The notes under the pieces were generated by a model. It searched no databases. It worked only from the letters and a program-made list of their open reading frames with translations, and was not told the DNA's origin. Source: Erythrobacter sp. (GTDB taxonomy: Bacteria; Pseudomonadota; Alphaproteobacteria; Sphingomonadales; Sphingomonadaceae). From it: a DNA stretch of 27,925 nt. The position numbers and the translations under genes are program-made. Positions 7,537 through 15,327 of this stretch are shown one piece after another; position 1 is the first letter of the stretch, and the number at the start of each line of letters is the position of its first letter. The stretch is taken from NCBI GenBank assembly GCA_002695185.1, contig NZOF01000021.1, positions 1 to 27,925 of the forward strand. The letters are read 5' to 3'.

Positions 7537-7839
7537 ATGACGCCAGCACACAGCACCGGCAAAGCAGCCCTTCTGGTCGCGGGCCTTCTTACGCTCGGAG
7601 CCTGCACCCTTCCCGTGGCCCGGATTGCCGAACCAGAGACGGGGCTTTCACAGGAGAAGATGGCTCAGTTGAGCGCCATGGCCGCGCCATACCAGAATGT
7701 GCAAACCGTAGTCCTGCGGCCAGAGGACGGCTGTTATTGGTACCGGCATTTCGGGCCGGTGGAGACCACAATGCTGCCGCTCCGCACACCTGAGGGGCGT
7801 CCGATCTGCACTGAACGTGGGGCTCAGGCTGCGAGCTGA
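7537..7839 (+). CDS. Small predicted lipoprotein, function unknown
   Basis: 100 residues. A short leader ends in a lipobox 'LLTLGAC' with the lipidated cysteine at C23. The mature part of about 78 residues has a central 'VVLRPEDGCYWYRHFGPVETTMLPLRTPEGRPIC', whose two cysteines could form a disulfide. I do not recognise the family. It starts 70 bp after the peptidase gene on the same strand and probably belongs to the same transcript. The Cys-rich mature part next to Dsb genes, and lspA/lnt further on, fit an outer-membrane or periplasmic lipoprotein involved in wall maintenance, but this is inference. Confidence 0.72.
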   Translation: MTPAHSTGKAALLVAGLLTLGACTLPVARIAEPETGLSQEKMAQLSAMAAPYQNVQTVVLRPEDGCYWYRHFGPVETTMLPLRTPEGRPICTERGAQAAS

Positions 7840-7891
7840 CGTATGTGCCGAACAACGTCATGGCGCGTTCTTCTGAACGGTTGGCGGCGTC

Positions 7892-7911
7892 CACAGTCCC
7901 CGTCGACTGTG
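7892..7911. terminator. Possible terminator hairpin between convergent genes
   Basis: Perfect 7-bp stem CACAGTC / GACTGTG with a 6-base loop. It lies in the 147-bp gap between the convergent lipoprotein and L,D-transpeptidase genes. No clear T run follows on either strand, so termination is inferred from position. Confidence 0.35.
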
Positions 7912-7986
7912 AAGTACGTGGGAAGCAAAAGCCGATTTACGCAACCGCCATCCGATAAACGCCGTTCGCGTGAATTCGCGAGACAA

Positions 7987-8658
7987 TTAGCTATGCGCCG
8001 TCACGGGCCCATCGTTTTCAGCCGGGTAGAGAACGGCGGTCACGCCGGTTTCGACCTGCTCGTACAGGTCGTTGATATGAGGCATGACCATGCGCACACA
8101 TCCCGAACTCGAGCGGGAGCCGATGGAGCGTGGATAAGGCGTTCCGTGGATCCGAAGGTAGGTGTCGCGATCACCGACATAGAGATAGAGCGCCCGCGAC
8201 CCGAGCGCGTTATCGGGGCCAGGTTCCATCCCGTCCTCATACTGCGCATAAGCTTCAGGCTCCCGGCGGATCATGTTCTGCGTGGGCGTCCAGTGCGGCC
8301 ACTTGACCTTACGGCGTATCGTGTATGTGCCCGGCTCGTAGAGCCCCCCCTCACCGATGGCCACACCGTACCGCATCGCCGTACCGCCGGGCTCGATATG
8401 GTACAGATAGCGTGCGGTGGCATCGACATGAATGTCGCCAGGCATGAGACCGGGCCGCGCCTCGACTCGTTGCGGCAGCAGTCGCGGATGCAGACCCCAG
8501 GGATTGGTCGTGGCCGGGTCATAGTTTGCCGGCGTCACTTGAGCGTCCCAAGCAGCCTTCTGCGCCTCCGTAGGCCACGTGTTTGCGAACATGGGGCCGG
8601 CGATAGGCGCCGAGAACATCGCCGCGGTTGTTGTGATGAAATGGCGTCTGGTCAGCAT
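7987..8658 (-). CDS. L,D-transpeptidase (YkuD/ErfK family)
   Basis: 223 residues from the ATG at 8658. The N-terminus 'MLTRRHFITTTAAMF' is a twin-arginine-like leader. The YkuD domain ends with the catalytic motif H171 (in 'RIHGTP') followed by 'S-SSSGCVRM' with C187 and R189. These enzymes make 3-3 peptidoglycan cross-links or attach proteins to the wall. The open frame extends upstream to 8772, but the extra 38 residues are unlike a leader, so the later start is chosen. The gene stands alone on the minus strand between two plus-strand units, convergent with the lipoprotein and divergent from the ZIP gene. Together with the M23 peptidase it gives the island both a cutter and a cross-linker. 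Confidence 0.9.
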   Translation of the reverse strand: MLTRRHFITTTAAMFSAPIAGPMFANTWPTEAQKAAWDAQVTPANYDPATTNPWGLHPRLLPQRVEARPGLMPGDIHVDATARYLYHIEPGGTAMRYGVAIGEGGLYEPGTYTIRRKVKWPHWTPTQNMIRREPEAYAQYEDGMEPGPDNALGSRALYLYVGDRDTYLRIHGTPYPRSIGSRSSSGCVRMVMPHINDLYEQVETGVTAVLYPAENDGPVTAHS

Positions 8659-8887
8659 TACAAAGGGTCGCTCCCGGAAGTCTTTGATGTTCAGAGCTTC
8701 CTTGGAAGCCATTGGAGAGAATAGCCAAGATGCTCCCGAATGTCTCGTTCGGTCACATGGGTGTGACATCAATACGGTTTACATCCGAGCATTGTTTCAC
8801 TGTTTGTTCCGCCGAGCGGGGCGTGCCGGGCCGCTGGAGAAGCGCCTTGCCGCCCAATTCAATTCCAGTGTTTTCTCAGGTGCGCCC

Positions 8888-9670
8888 ATGATCGAGTTGT
8901 CTCCGATAGCGCTCGGCTTCCTTGGCAGCCTCGCCGCCGGTCTGCTGACCGCGATCGGGGCAATACCGGTGCTCTTCGGCCGGGTCCCGTCGCGTGCCAC
9001 GCGAGACATGGCGCTCGGCTTCGCAGCCGGCGTGATGCTGGCGGCGTCCTTCTTCTCGCTAATCATTCCCGCGCTGGATGCGGCCGAGCCGATGTTTGAG
9101 AGTGCTGTCATGCCAGCGCTGATCGTCTGCATCTCGATCCTGCTCGGCATGGGGGCGGTCGCGCTGATGAACGAGCGCCTACCGCACGAGCACTTCAAGA
9201 CGGGGCGAGAGGGCCCAGATGCCGCCTCGCTCCGGCGCGTCTGGCTCTTCATCATTGCGATCACCATCCACAACTTTCCCGAAGGTCTTGCCGTCGGCGT
9301 GGGCTTCGGCGCGGACGGGCTCACCGGCGGACTGCCGCTGGCGATCGGCATCGGCCTTCAAAACGCACCCGAGGGTCTGGCGGTCGCCGTGTCGCTCCTC
9401 GGCGAGGGCTACACCAAGTTTCGCGCTTGGGTCATCGCAGCCCTGACCGGCCTGGTCGAGCCAATTGGCGGTCTTCTCGGCGCCGGGATCATCACATTGT
9501 CGCAGCCGCTTCTACCTTGGGGGCTCGCCTTCGCAGCGGGCGCGATGCTCTACGTTATCAGCCACGAGATCATTCCCGAAACGCATCGCAGCGGGCATCA
9601 GAACCGTGCGACGCTTGGCTTGGCCGTCGGTCTGGTCCTGATGCTGTTCCTCGACGTCTGGTTGGGATGA
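8888..9670 (+). CDS. ZIP family divalent metal transporter (GufA/ZupT-like)
   Basis: 260 residues, about eight membrane helices, with a charged/His loop 'ERLPHEHFKTGREG' (about 96-109) before the core. The metal site is 'HNFPEG' in helix 4 (H128, N129, E132) and 'QNAPEG' in helix 5 (N159, E162). ZIP proteins usually bring Zn and related ions into the cytoplasm, which is odd beside an exporter. It could balance zinc when the CDF is induced. The open frame begins at 8579, but the stretch before 8888 overlaps the divergent transpeptidase start and has no membrane character. Its TGA overlaps the lspA start by 4 bp. Confidence 0.92.
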   Translation: MIELSPIALGFLGSLAAGLLTAIGAIPVLFGRVPSRATRDMALGFAAGVMLAASFFSLIIPALDAAEPMFESAVMPALIVCISILLGMGAVALMNERLPHEHFKTGREGPDAASLRRVWLFIIAITIHNFPEGLAVGVGFGADGLTGGLPLAIGIGLQNAPEGLAVAVSLLGEGYTKFRAWVIAALTGLVEPIGGLLGAGIITLSQPLLPWGLAFAAGAMLYVISHEIIPETHRSGHQNRATLGLAVGLVLMLFLDVWLG

Positions 9671-10161
9671 GAGCAATGAAACGTCCCACTTTTGCCTCAG
9701 CTGTTTCAGGCTGCATCGCTGTAGCGACATTGGCAACCGATCAGACAACGAAGGCCCTGGCCAGCGCCAATGGCGAAGCCCTTGCCGGCGGTCTCGGCGT
9801 CTTCCCCGGCTTCAACCTCGTCTTTCATCGCAACACCGGGGTCAGCTTCGGGATGCTCGGCGACGTGTCCCCCTTCATACTGGTGGCGCTCGCATTGGTC
9901 ATCGCCGCGTGGATTGCAGTCCTCGCATTCCGTACTGAACGGTCAAGTGATGCCGTGGGCTACGGGCTCATCCTGGGCGGCGCGATTGGCAACGTGGCGG
10001 ATAGGGTGCGGTTCGGCGGCGTCACAGACTTTCTCGATTTCTACATCGGTGAGACGCACTGGCCCGCCTTCAACCTCGCCGATACCGCGATCTTCTGCGG
10101 CGTGGTGGTGCTTCTGTTCTGGCCCCATCGCCACGTCCGGCAGCAGAACAAGGTCACTTGA
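9667..10161 (+). CDS. lspA: Lipoprotein signal peptidase II
   Basis: 164 residues, four membrane helices, with the aspartyl protease motifs 'NTGVSFGML' (about 56-64), 'GNVADRVRFGGVTDFLDF' and 'WPAFNLADTAIF'. The catalytic aspartates are D121 and D139, matching the D124/D143 pair of the Pseudomonas enzyme. It removes signal peptides from diacylated prolipoproteins. The ATG at 9667 overlaps the ZIP stop, and a second ATG lies three codons on. It is probably an accessory copy in addition to the housekeeping gene. PbrC of the Cupriavidus pbr lead-resistance operon is also an LspA homologue, giving a precedent for a metal role. Confidence 0.95.
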   Translation: MRAMKRPTFASAVSGCIAVATLATDQTTKALASANGEALAGGLGVFPGFNLVFHRNTGVSFGMLGDVSPFILVALALVIAAWIAVLAFRTERSSDAVGYGLILGGAIGNVADRVRFGGVTDFLDFYIGETHWPAFNLADTAIFCGVVVLLFWPHRHVRQQNKVT

Positions 10162-11747
10162 TCGGACGTCTCATGCGGGTTGGCTCAAAACACATCACCC
10201 GTCATGCGACTCTGTCACATGGCGTCGGCGCTTTCATGGCGGGCGCTGCGGCGGTTTTGACGCTGCCTCCTTTTTCGATGCTCGCACTCGTTCCCGCCGC
10301 CTACGGCGCATTGTTTTTGCTGGTGCGGGACCGCATCCCCTTGGTAGCCGGCGCGATGGGATGGCTTTTCGGCTTGGGCTATTTCGGTTTCGGGCTGTCG
10401 TGGATCGCCGAAAGCTTCCAGATAGACGCTGAGCGTTTTGGCGCGCTGGCGATCCCTGCCGTTGCGGGGCTTAGCGCGCTCCTTGCGCTCTTTCCGGCGC
10501 TAGCCATGGCCCTCTTTATCCTCCTTTGTCGAAGTCGGCTTGTTGGCGGTGTGGTCGCTTCATTCCTGTTTGCGGCGTGCTGGGCCGGCGCGGAATGGCT
10601 GCGCGGTCACGTCTTGACGGGCTTTCCGTGGAACCTCGCAGCCTACGCGCTAGCGGATTTCGATGCGCTCCGCCAACCCGCAGCGTGGCTTGGCAGCTAT
10701 GGTCTGAGCTTTCTCGTTATTCTCGCCAGCGTGCTTCTGGCACAGGCGATCCTCGCGAGAGGAGCCTCCCGCTGGCTGACGCTCCTGTTCTTCGCGCTCG
10801 TCGTCGGCGGCCTCTGGGTCTCGGGTCAGGTCCGCATTTCCCGGCCGATGCCGGAAGCCACCGGCATCTCGCTGCGCATCGTGCAGGGCAACGTGCCGCA
10901 GCGAAACAAGTGGGCGCCGGGAAGCGCCCCTGCCACGCTTTCGCGATATCTCCGGCTTTCCGCGCAAGGCGACCCCGTCGACGCACTGCTATGGCCGGAG
11001 ACGGCCTACCCGGGCTTTCTGGACGAGAACGAGGATGCGAAACGCCGCATAGAAGAATCTCTTCGAGGCGGAAGGGTGCTGCTCACCGGCGTCCCCGACC
11101 GGACCGCGCGAGGAGCGGAGCCGCGCTACTTCAACACGATCCAGGCTTACGACGGGTCTGGCACGATCCTCACAGGCTACGCCAAGCATCACCTCGTGCC
11201 CTTTGGCGAATATGTTCCGTTCGGGGACTGGTTGCCGATGGACCGCCTGACCGCGGGGCTTGGTGACTTCACGCCCGGACCCGGGCCGCGAACGCTCGCG
11301 GTTCCGGGCCTGCCTCTTCTGGGCGCTGCGATCTGCTATGAGATCATCTTTCCCGGCCATGTCGTAGATGACGAGATCCGGCCGAACTGGATCTTCAACG
11401 CCACTAACGATGCCTGGTTCGGGACGTCCATCGGCCCCGAGCAGCACCTCGCGTCGGCTCGGATGCGCGCCGTCGAGGAAGGGCTGCCGGTGATCCGCGC
11501 CGCGAATACAGGCATCTCGGCGGTGATCGACGCGAACGGGACCATCATTGAGGCGCTCGGGCTGGAAACGACCGGGATCATCGATTCCGGCTTGCCCGCT
11601 GCGCTGCCTGCCACGCTCTACGCTCGCGCGGGTGATTGGGTGCTTCCTCCTCTCGGCATCGCCGTGTGGCTGATTGCCCTTGGGCTAGATCGGTCTGGGT
11701 CACGCCGGACCGGTTTCCACCGTCTCAAATCAAGGAGGTCCGAATGA
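10158..11747 (+). CDS. lnt: Apolipoprotein N-acyltransferase
   Basis: 529 residues if the TTG at 10158 (overlapping the lspA stop) is used, 524 from the ATG at 10173; the sequence does not settle which. There is an N-terminal multi-helix membrane part (about 20-225) and then a nitrilase-like domain. The catalytic triad is E281 in 'LLWPETAYPG', K343 in 'GYAKHHLVPFGEY' and C393 in 'AAICYEIIFPG', as in E. coli Lnt (E267, K335, C387). It adds the third acyl chain to lipoproteins. lspA-lnt together form a lipoprotein maturation pair inside the island. The last codons overlap the next small gene by 4 bp. Confidence 0.95.
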   Translation: MIGRLMRVGSKHITRHATLSHGVGAFMAGAAAVLTLPPFSMLALVPAAYGALFLLVRDRIPLVAGAMGWLFGLGYFGFGLSWIAESFQIDAERFGALAIPAVAGLSALLALFPALAMALFILLCRSRLVGGVVASFLFAACWAGAEWLRGHVLTGFPWNLAAYALADFDALRQPAAWLGSYGLSFLVILASVLLAQAILARGASRWLTLLFFALVVGGLWVSGQVRISRPMPEATGISLRIVQGNVPQRNKWAPGSAPATLSRYLRLSAQGDPVDALLWPETAYPGFLDENEDAKRRIEESLRGGRVLLTGVPDRTARGAEPRYFNTIQAYDGSGTILTGYAKHHLVPFGEYVPFGDWLPMDRLTAGLGDFTPGPGPRTLAVPGLPLLGAAICYEIIFPGHVVDDEIRPNWIFNATNDAWFGTSIGPEQHLASARMRAVEEGLPVIRAANTGISAVIDANGTIIEALGLETTGIIDSGLPAALPATLYARAGDWVLPPLGIAVWLIALGLDRSGSRRTGFHRLKSRRSE

Positions 11748-11911
11748 TCATGATCACAGCATTTGTCGGGGGTGCAGGATGGGGCGCCCGACTGGCAAAG
11801 AAACGTGGCGGCAACCGGCTGGACATCGCACACTACGCCACAGGCTTCGCCGTGGCTTTCGGGCTGCTCGGGTTCATCGTGACGATCATTCTCGAGCGTG
11901 TCGCCGGTTGA
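11744..11911 (+). CDS. Small membrane protein following lnt
   Basis: 55 residues, too short for most gene finders, but preceded by a perfect AGGAGG ribosome-binding site and overlapping the lnt stop by 4 bp (ATGA). It has a glycine-rich first hydrophobic stretch, a basic 'RLAKKRGGNRLDIAHYATG' middle and a second helix ending 'FIVTIILERVAG', giving a two-helix hairpin. Small proteins of this pattern ('RRGGNR-D--QYA') are common in Rhodobacteraceae genomes and have no known function that I can name with confidence. Confidence 0.72.
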   Translation: MIMITAFVGGAGWGARLAKKRGGNRLDIAHYATGFAVAFGLLGFIVTIILERVAG

Positions 11912-12031
11912 GCGTGCGACGCCTGGCCGATGCCGCCATCATTTGTCGCGGGCGGCGTGCCTTGCAAGGCGTGGCTCGTCGTGGTGCCACTCCATCGACC
12001 AAAGCAAGCAAAAGAAGGGCGACTTTCGACA

Positions 12032-12196
12032 TTGCCTGAGACCGACCCCGATAACATACCGAGGACGGCGGCGGAGCAGCGGACGCAGAGCAGCGGTGGC
12101 AACCGCGCCGTGGCCATGCTTCTGGTCTGCGTCACCCTCGTCCTTCTCGGCGGCGCGCTCGGGGTCGGCCTGCTGGTGCTCTATGGTCCGTTCTGA
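12032..12196 (+). CDS. Small single-helix membrane protein
   Basis: About 54 residues. It has a hydrophilic N-terminus ('PETDPDNIPRTAAEQRTQSSGGNR') and one C-terminal helix 'AVAMLLVCVTLVLLGGALGVGLLVLYGPF'. The start is uncertain: TTG at 12032 or an ATG at 11930 that adds an unconvincing segment. It overlaps the start of the third SCO gene by 14 bp in another frame. Tail-anchored miniproteins like this accompany cytochrome oxidase assembly genes in alphaproteobacteria, which would fit its neighbours. The assignment is contextual only. Confidence 0.5.
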   Translation: MPETDPDNIPRTAAEQRTQSSGGNRAVAMLLVCVTLVLLGGALGVGLLVLYGPF

Positions 12197-12812
12197 GGGG
12201 CGATGGCTCTCCCGACGCGCCGCGCTCAGCCTCGCGGCCATGGGCGGTGCGGCGGCGCTGACGGGATGCAGGACTGAGACGTGGTACGGGAAGGACGTCA
12301 CCGGAATCCTCCCAGATCTCGACTTCGCCTTGACCAGCGCGCAGGACCGGCAGGCCGTCACCGAGGCAGACTATCACGGCCGGATCGTCGCCCTCTTTTT
12401 CGGCTTCACCTTCTGCCCGGACATCTGCCCCATGACCCTGTCGAACCTCGCCGGTGTCGCGGATCGGCTCGGGGAGGACGCGGAGAACTTCTCGATCCTC
12501 TTCGTCACCGTGGACCCCGAACGTGACACGCTGCCGATCTTGGCCGACTATGCCGCCGCTTTTACCCCTCGCGCGGCGGGCTTGCGGGGCACGCCGGACC
12601 AGCTCGCGCGTTTGGCACGGCGTCTGAAGGTCACCTACAAGGTCGAGCCCCACCCCGAAGGCGCGCGTGACTACGCCGTCTCCCACGGGAAGTCGGTCTA
12701 CGTCTTCGACCGTTCCGGCGCAGCGCGCGTGCTCTGGCCGGAGTTCGACACGTTACAAGCCGATGTCGCGGCGGCGACCGAAGATATCCAACGTTTGATC
12801 ACAGGCGAATGA
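12183..12812 (+). CDS. SCO1/SenC family protein, lipoprotein form (copy 3)
   Basis: 209 residues. The leader 'RWLSRRAALSLAAMGGAAALTGC' ends in a lipobox with C29, so this copy is lipid-anchored, unlike the helix-anchored copies 1 and 2. The SCO motif is C78-PDI-C82 in 'FFGFTFCPDICPMTL', followed by 'TVDPERDTLP' and H168 in 'YAVSHGKSVYVFD'. The start at 12183 gives a complete leader. The frame is open far upstream, but that part is not protein-like. It is convergent with the first CtaG gene with only 11 bp between them. Being a lipoprotein, it would itself need the LspA encoded 2 kb upstream. It most likely serves CuA assembly together with the CtaG proteins. Confidence 0.9.
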   Translation: MVRSEGRWLSRRAALSLAAMGGAAALTGCRTETWYGKDVTGILPDLDFALTSAQDRQAVTEADYHGRIVALFFGFTFCPDICPMTLSNLAGVADRLGEDAENFSILFVTVDPERDTLPILADYAAAFTPRAAGLRGTPDQLARLARRLKVTYKVEPHPEGARDYAVSHGKSVYVFDRSGAARVLWPEFDTLQADVAAATEDIQRLITGE

Positions 12813-12823
12813 ACTGCCCTGTG

Positions 12824-13738
12824 CTAGAGATCGGCGCCCGCACGCCGCATGTTGCCGACCACGACCAGGAGCGCGATCACGCTCATCATCGCGGGCGGGA
12901 TCCAGATGACGATCCCGCCGATCTGCTGGTCGGTCACGGCCGAGATCGAGGGGAAGTAGCGTCCGCAAAAGGCGTAGTAGGGAAAGAGATCGGTCGTCGA
13001 GAAGGTGATGAGCGCGCCGAGAACGATCTGCGGAAACATCACGCCGACAGCCAGGGCGGCGCGGAACCCGAACCTCACGCGGGCCGGCGGGGCCGGCCGT
13101 GTATCAAGGACGAGCGCCCAAAACAGAACTCCGTCGACGACCATCGACCAGTTCATCACCTGGTAGAGGACGGGATCGAGCATGGCGACGAAATGCACCG
13201 GAGGGATCAGCCAGAACCAGAACAGGCCCACGAACAGCACGACCGCAACGACCGGATGCTGAAAGGCGCTGTAAAGCCTTCTCGCGGCCCGGTGCTCACA
13301 GGACGCGCGCAGCCATCCTGGAGCACCGGCCAGCACCGCTGGTCCGCCCGCGCTCAGCGCGAGAAGGACCGGCCCGATATGATGCATTGCCACGTGCTGG
13401 AGGCGGTTGGTGAAGAACATCCTCTGGGCAAGATACTCGAAGCCGGTCTGGGTCACCGCCCAGAGCAGACCCAGCCCGACCCAGAACGCCGCTTGGCGCC
13501 AGATCCTCGGACGCTCCGCCTCCGGCAGGCATCCGAGACCTCGTGCGAACCAGAATCCCAAAAGCGTCACGGCCAGATAGATAGGCCAGGAGAATTCGTA
13601 GGGTGCCCAGGCCGGCACGGAAGCGGGACGGAACGTGGTCGCCAGCCAGAGGACAGCGCCAACGACACCGATCACGGCGTAGATTGTCGATGCGGCGCGC
13701 GGCAATCTGCCGGTAAGCCAGGGCGCGTCGATGGTCAT
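12824..13738 (-). CDS. caa3-type cytochrome c oxidase assembly factor CtaG (copy 1)
   Basis: 304 residues, about seven membrane helices. Family features are 'FEYLAQRMFFTNRLQHVAMHHIGPVLLAL' (about 110-138), 'FVALLDP'-like 'HFVAMLDPVLYQVMNW' and the C-terminal 'AVTDQQIGGIVIWIPPAMM' repeated in this family. The 'QHVAMHH' histidines are probable heme or metal ligands. Caa3-type CtaG is needed for oxidase assembly and is unrelated to Cox11, which shares the symbol. It is convergent with SCO copy 3 and divergent from the second CtaG gene (140-bp gap). No oxidase subunit gene is present in the window. Confidence 0.87.
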   Translation of the reverse strand: MTIDAPWLTGRLPRAASTIYAVIGVVGAVLWLATTFRPASVPAWAPYEFSWPIYLAVTLLGFWFARGLGCLPEAERPRIWRQAAFWVGLGLLWAVTQTGFEYLAQRMFFTNRLQHVAMHHIGPVLLALSAGGPAVLAGAPGWLRASCEHRAARRLYSAFQHPVVAVVLFVGLFWFWLIPPVHFVAMLDPVLYQVMNWSMVVDGVLFWALVLDTRPAPPARVRFGFRAALAVGVMFPQIVLGALITFSTTDLFPYYAFCGRYFPSISAVTDQQIGGIVIWIPPAMMSVIALLVVVGNMRRAGADL

Positions 13739-13878
13739 GTTTCCACGCTTGCTCGCCGGCCTCCAATCGGCAAGGCGAAATCAGGGCGTCTGGCCGAGAC
13801 GCACCGTCGCAGTGAACCGCGCCGCACCGGGGCGACGATGGTGTCGCGTAGGACCGACAAGCCTCTGGAAATACATCG

Positions 13879-14862
13879 ATGACGAGCATGCTTTCATTCG
13901 ATCCCCTCGGGGCGCAGCTGTCCCCGGTATCGCTCATCGTGGTTGCCGCGCTGACTGGGCTCTACATGCGCGGTCTTGCGCGACCCAGGCGTCTTCGACC
14001 GCAACCTGCCCCCTGGCAAGTCGGGCTCTTCTTCGCCGGTCTAGGGTGCCTGCTGTTGGCCTTCAATGCGCCGCTTTCGCCGCTCGGCAGCTCGCTCTTT
14101 TCCGTCCATCAGATCAATCACCTCCTAATCCGCCTCCTCGGCCCCCTGCTGCTCGCGATTGCGCAGCCATGTGGCATCTGGACCGCGGGGATGCCGCGCG
14201 GCGCGCGACGACGGATTGCCGACGAGGCCCGTCGACCGTTCGAACGGGCCTTGCGAAGCCCATGGGCCGCGACCGCTTTGCTTGTAGCTACACTCTATGT
14301 CTGGCAGGTGCCGGCCCTCTTCGACCTTGCGCAGCGAGTCCCGGCCGTCGAGTTGGCGGCGCATCTCGGCATGGCCGCGGCGGGGCTCTGGTTTTTTGCG
14401 TTGCTGCTCGACCCTCGCGATCCCCCCGAGGGGATGCGACGTGGCGCGCGACTGCTCTGCGGGATCGTCGTCATCGTCTCGAATATCCTTCTGGGGTCGC
14501 TGATGACACTCAAAGAAGTTGTGCTCTACGGTGCGACAGGCCCGGGCGTCAGCCTCACACCGCTGACGGACGAGACCATCGGGGGCTACACGATCTGGGT
14601 GCCGTCCTCGATGATCATGATCGTTGCCATTGTTCTGGTGTTCAACGGATGGAACCGAGCCGAGGAACGCCGCTGGAACGCGCGTCATACGTTAATGCGG
14701 CAGTCTAACTCGGCCGCTCTCGAATTTCCCGAAACTGCCCAAGAACTTCGGCTCAAGGTCACGCGACCCAATCGTGACCTAGGCCGTACGCTGGCAGTGG
14801 CGGCGCTTTCGATGTTCGCCGTCGTCATGGTGACGGCGATCACCGTGGTGTCACTTGGGTGA
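13879..14862 (+). CDS. caa3-type cytochrome c oxidase assembly factor CtaG (copy 2)
   Basis: 327 residues, the same fold as copy 1. It has 'SSLFSVHQINHLLIRLLGPLLLAI' (about 73-96), several membrane helices, 'NILLGSLMTLKEVVLYGATG' and 'PLTDETIGGYTIWVPSSMIMI', the counterpart of the 'TDQQIGGIVIWIP' segment. A hydrophilic stretch of about 45 residues and one extra C-terminal helix are added compared with copy 1. It is strongly diverged from copy 1, so the pair is old. A ready explanation is two parts of one assembly machine, since paired CtaG genes occur beside oxidase loci. The 140-bp divergent gap shows no clear promoter to me. Confidence 0.87.
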   Translation: MTSMLSFDPLGAQLSPVSLIVVAALTGLYMRGLARPRRLRPQPAPWQVGLFFAGLGCLLLAFNAPLSPLGSSLFSVHQINHLLIRLLGPLLLAIAQPCGIWTAGMPRGARRRIADEARRPFERALRSPWAATALLVATLYVWQVPALFDLAQRVPAVELAAHLGMAAAGLWFFALLLDPRDPPEGMRRGARLLCGIVVIVSNILLGSLMTLKEVVLYGATGPGVSLTPLTDETIGGYTIWVPSSMIMIVAIVLVFNGWNRAEERRWNARHTLMRQSNSAALEFPETAQELRLKVTRPNRDLGRTLAVAALSMFAVVMVTAITVVSLG

Positions 14863-14953
14863 AGGCATGAAGGCTAGCCGTGCCTCGCGAACCAACTGTC
14901 ACTTGTCCCCCGAGTGATGGAATGCGGTCGTCTCCGCTCCACACTCGCCGACC

Positions 14954-15124
14954 TCAGAGGCCATGCGCGAGCGCGTACTCGGCCATTCGTTCACACACTC
15001 TTTTGCGATCTTTCGGTGTCGGGGCCTCCGACGTCGCGCGCAGCAGCCGCAAGGCATTGGCGACGACCAGCAGCGAAACGCCCACATCGGCCGCGATCAC
15101 GCCACACATCAAGGCGATCCGAAG
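14954..15124 (-). pseudogene. C-terminal remnant of a heavy-metal P1B-type ATPase
   Basis: No start is present, but the minus strand reads about 50 in-frame residues to a TGA at 14954. The core 'GVIAADVGVSLLVVANALRLLR' matches the last membrane helix of CadA/ZntA-type Zn/Cd/Pb ATPases, where 'ADxGxSLLVxxNALRLL' is typical. A basic tail ('PTPKDRKRVCERM') follows. Upstream the frame meets a stop near 15125, so everything before the last helix is gone. The remnant lies next to the integrase scar and repeat copy A, pointing to a deletion on insertion of the block to the right. Confidence 0.7.
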
Positions 15125-15165
15125 ACTTCACTGCGCTAATCACGATCGACCGCATTTGTGACTGT

Positions 15166-15250
15166 GGCGCAGCATAGAAAGCTGCCGCAGCACAGCAGGC
15201 ATGCTTCCGCGAACGCACACAGCGAGAACTTGGCACTTCCGCAACGGGCT
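15166..15250. repeat. Diverged direct repeat, copy A
   Basis: 85 bases that align without gaps to 20967-21051 in the same orientation. By eye about 63 of 85 match, with the best run around 'GCACACAGCGAGAAC' and 'CACTTCCG'. It sits between the ATPase remnant and the integrase remnant. The two copies bracket the mntR/ABC/cytochrome block. Confidence 0.6.
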
Positions 15251-15327
15251 CTGAGCCAGCCTTGGTTGACCCGCCTCTACGCGTCCGGTTTCGGATGGCG
15301 AACGGCGTGTACCGTTCGCCGAGGTTA

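Noticed and set aside
12809..13882. 357-residue open frame on the plus strand over the first CtaG gene
   Set aside because: Extremely rich in Arg, His, Asp and Gly; the antisense frame encodes a clear multi-helix CtaG protein.
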